A stretch of DNA of 7,229 nucleotides from Chloroflexota bacterium. Lineage in GTDB: Bacteria > Chloroflexota > Limnocylindria > QHBO01. Made by a program: the position numbers and the translations under genes. Each line of letters begins with the position of its first letter. Positions within the stretch are counted from its first letter, which is position 1. The notes beneath the pieces were generated by a model that saw only the letters and a program-made list of their open reading frames with translations, was not told where the DNA came from and searched no databases. The DNA is taken from the NCBI GenBank assembly GCA_031177555.1, contig JAPSGM010000095.1, positions 1 to 7,229 of the forward strand. Reading direction: 5' to 3'. Positions 5,799-7,229 of this stretch are shown piece after piece.

Positions 5799-7211
5799 CT
5801 AACCGACCGCGCCTTCCATCTGGAGCTGGATGAGGCGGTTCATCTCGACCGCGTACTCCATCGGCAGCTCCTTGACGATCGGCTCGATGAAGCCGTTCAC
5901 GATCATCGCGCTCGCCTCGGCCTCCGAAAGGCCGCGGCTCATCAGGTAGAAGAGCTGCTCGCTGCCGACCTTGGAGACGGTCGCCTCGTGCCCGATGGTG
6001 ACGTCCTCCTCATCGATCTCCATGTACGGGTACGTGTCGCTGCGCGCCTCGTCGTCCAGGATCAGTGCGTCGCAGCGGACCGTGGACTTCGACTTCTCGC
6101 AGCCGGGGTAGACCTTGACCAGGCCGCGGTAGCTGGTGCGGCCGGTCCCCTTGGAGATCGACTTCGAGGTGATCAGGCTGGTCGTATTGGGCGCGGCGTG
6201 GATGATCTTGCCGCCGGCGTCCTGGTGCTGCCCCTCGCCGGCGAACGCGATGCTGAGCACCTCGCCATGCGCCCGCTCGCCGAGCAGGTAGATGGACGGG
6301 TACTTCATGGTCACCCGCGACCCCAGGTTGCCGTCGACCCACTCCATCACCGAGTCCTCGTAGGCCACCGCCCGCTTGGTGACGAGGTTGTAGACGTTGT
6401 GGCTCCAGTTCTGGATGGTCGTGTAGCGGACCCGCGCGCCCTTCTTGACGATGATCTCGACCACCGCCGAGTGCAGGCTGGCGCTGGTGTACGTCGGCGC
6501 CGTGCAGCCCTCCACGTAATGGACCGACGCGCCCTCGTCCGCGATGATCAGCGTCCGCTCGAACTGGCCCACGCTCTCGGTGTTGATCCGGAAGTACGCC
6601 TGCAGCGGCAGCTCGACCTGGACCCCCTTCGGCACGTAGATGAAGCTGCCGCCGGACCAGACCGCGGTGTTCAGCGCCGCCAGCTTGTTGTCGTTCGGCG
6701 GGATGACGGTGCCGAAGTACTCCTTGAAGAACGCCGGGTGCTCCTTCAGGGCCTGGTCGGTGCCCATGAAGATGACGCCCTGGGCCTCCAGCTCGGTCCG
6801 GATGTTGTGGTAGACGACCTCGCTGTCGTACTGCCCGCCCACGCCGGCCAGGTACTTCTTCTCCGCCTCAGGAATGCCCAGCTTGTCGTAGGTGCGGCGG
6901 ATGTACTCCGGCACGTCGTCCCAGGACTGCACCGACTTGCTGGTCGGCGCGGCGTAGTAGTAGATGTCCTGGAAGTCGATCGGTGACAGGTCGGCGCCCC
7001 ACGTCGGCGTCGGCCGCGACTCGAAGTGGCGGTACGCCTTGAGCCGCAGCTTGGTCATCCACTCCGGCTCGCCCTTGAAGCGGCTGATCTCCTCGACCAC
7101 CTCGGCCGAGAGCCCCTTCTTCATGATGTTGAGGGGCACCATCTCCGGGTCGTGCCAGCCGTACTTGTAGCTGTCCGGGATCTGCTTGAGCGCTGGATTC
7201 GGGAGGGCCAT
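5799..7211 (-). CDS. sufB: SufB scaffold subunit of the SufBCD Fe-S assembly complex
   Basis: The 470-residue protein is full length for SufB and highly conserved. It has YKYGWHDPE near the N-terminus (15-23), GVGGQYDSEVVYHNI (123-137), GGSFIYVPKGV (187-197), YVEGCTAP with Cys236, and GCEKSKSTVRCDALILDDE with Cys380. Thirty residues on, IGHEATVSKVG has Glu409; Cys380 and Glu409 have the same 29-residue spacing as E. coli SufB Cys405 and Glu434, which receive sulfur and bind the nascent cluster. It nucleates the cluster together with SufD and SufC. It is the first gene of the visible operon; only 18 bases precede it, so the promoter and any regulator-binding site lie outside the window. Confidence 0.98.
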   Translation of the reverse strand: MALPNPALKQIPDSYKYGWHDPEMVPLNIMKKGLSAEVVEEISRFKGEPEWMTKLRLKAYRHFESRPTPTWGADLSPIDFQDIYYYAAPTSKSVQSWDDVPEYIRRTYDKLGIPEAEKKYLAGVGGQYDSEVVYHNIRTELEAQGVIFMGTDQALKEHPAFFKEYFGTVIPPNDNKLAALNTAVWSGGSFIYVPKGVQVELPLQAYFRINTESVGQFERTLIIADEGASVHYVEGCTAPTYTSASLHSAVVEIIVKKGARVRYTTIQNWSHNVYNLVTKRAVAYEDSVMEWVDGNLGSRVTMKYPSIYLLGERAHGEVLSIAFAGEGQHQDAGGKIIHAAPNTTSLITSKSISKGTGRTSYRGLVKVYPGCEKSKSTVRCDALILDDEARSDTYPYMEIDEEDVTIGHEATVSKVGSEQLFYLMSRGLSEAEASAMIVNGFIEPIVKELPMEYAVEMNRLIQLQMEGAVG

Positions 7212-7213
7212 CG

Positions 7214-7219
7214 TTCCTC
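7214..7219 (-). promoter_or_regulatory. Ribosome binding site of sufB
   Basis: GAGGAA on the minus strand lies 2 bases before the ATG at 7211-7209; the core GAGG is 4 bases from the ATG, slightly short spacing but the best purine run in the visible leader. It supports the annotated start MALPNPALKQ. Confidence 0.5.
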
Positions 7220-7229
7220 GATTCGGGTG

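Noticed and set aside
5388..6986. Very long plus-strand open frame (532 codons) opposite sufB and sufD
   Set aside because: It is antisense to two strongly conserved genes, its translation is rich in Val/Asp/Arg/His/Leu with no recognisable domain, and such frames are expected opposite genes with strong third-position G/C bias.
1..7229. CRISPR arrays, tRNA or rRNA genes, insertion sequences, long repeats
   Set aside because: I saw no repeat-spacer pattern, no tRNA-like cloverleaf, no transposase motif and no long direct or inverted repeat; nearly all bases are accounted for by the genes listed.

Overview
The window is a high-GC bacterial segment (roughly 70% G+C by eye, with strong G/C preference at third codon positions). 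It is dominated by one SUF-type iron-sulfur cluster assembly operon on the minus strand. The operon reads, in transcription order from the right edge: sufB, sufD, a Rieske-type small ferredoxin, an Rrf2-family regulator, sufC, sufS, sufU, then a rhodanese-like gene that begins a broken rhodanese/ThiF-E1/JAMM locus. At the far left the C-terminal end of an unrelated, unrecognised plus-strand gene converges on the broken locus. The SufU-type pathway (no SufE or SufA) together with the high GC suggests a Gram-positive-like high-GC phylum such as Actinomycetota (for example Thermoleophilia-like lineages) or Chloroflexota. This taxonomic reading is an inference and no marker here settles it.

Layout. 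3-383 (+): partial hypothetical gene ending in TAG. 380-649 (-): decayed piece carrying the first strand of a ThiF/MoeB E1 domain and the C-terminal half of an M67 (JAMM) metalloprotease. 640-1056 (-): intact rhodanese domain with only the first ~30 residues of an E1 domain. 1070-1477 (-): sufU. 1477-2757 (-): sufS. 2767-3624 (-): sufC. 3646-4191 (-): Rrf2 regulator with three cysteines. 4188-4514 (-): Rieske protein. 4511-5794 (-): sufD. 5799-7211 (-): sufB. The promoter of the operon should lie beyond the right edge; only 18 bases upstream of sufB are visible.

How it works together. SufS takes sulfur from cysteine as a persulfide and hands it to SufU. The SufB-SufC-SufD complex, powered by the SufC ATPase, builds the cluster. 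All key residues of these five proteins are present. The Rrf2 protein probably senses Fe-S status and feeds back on the operon. The Rieske protein could be an electron donor or a client; its role is unknown. Genes are packed very tightly (two ATGA overlaps, one TGATG overlap, and gaps of 4 to 21 bp), so the unit is probably one transcript with translational coupling. The rhodanese/E1/JAMM tail resembles a sulfur-carrier (ubiquitin-like) handling module. In this sequence it has lost most of the E1 core and the N-terminal half of the JAMM domain, and its reading frame changes three times, so as written it cannot make the full proteins.

The core of the window is a well-known system. The parts most worth a second look are the broken rhodanese/E1/JAMM locus, the Rieske-Rrf2 pair placed between sufD and sufC, and the cysteine spacing of the regulator.
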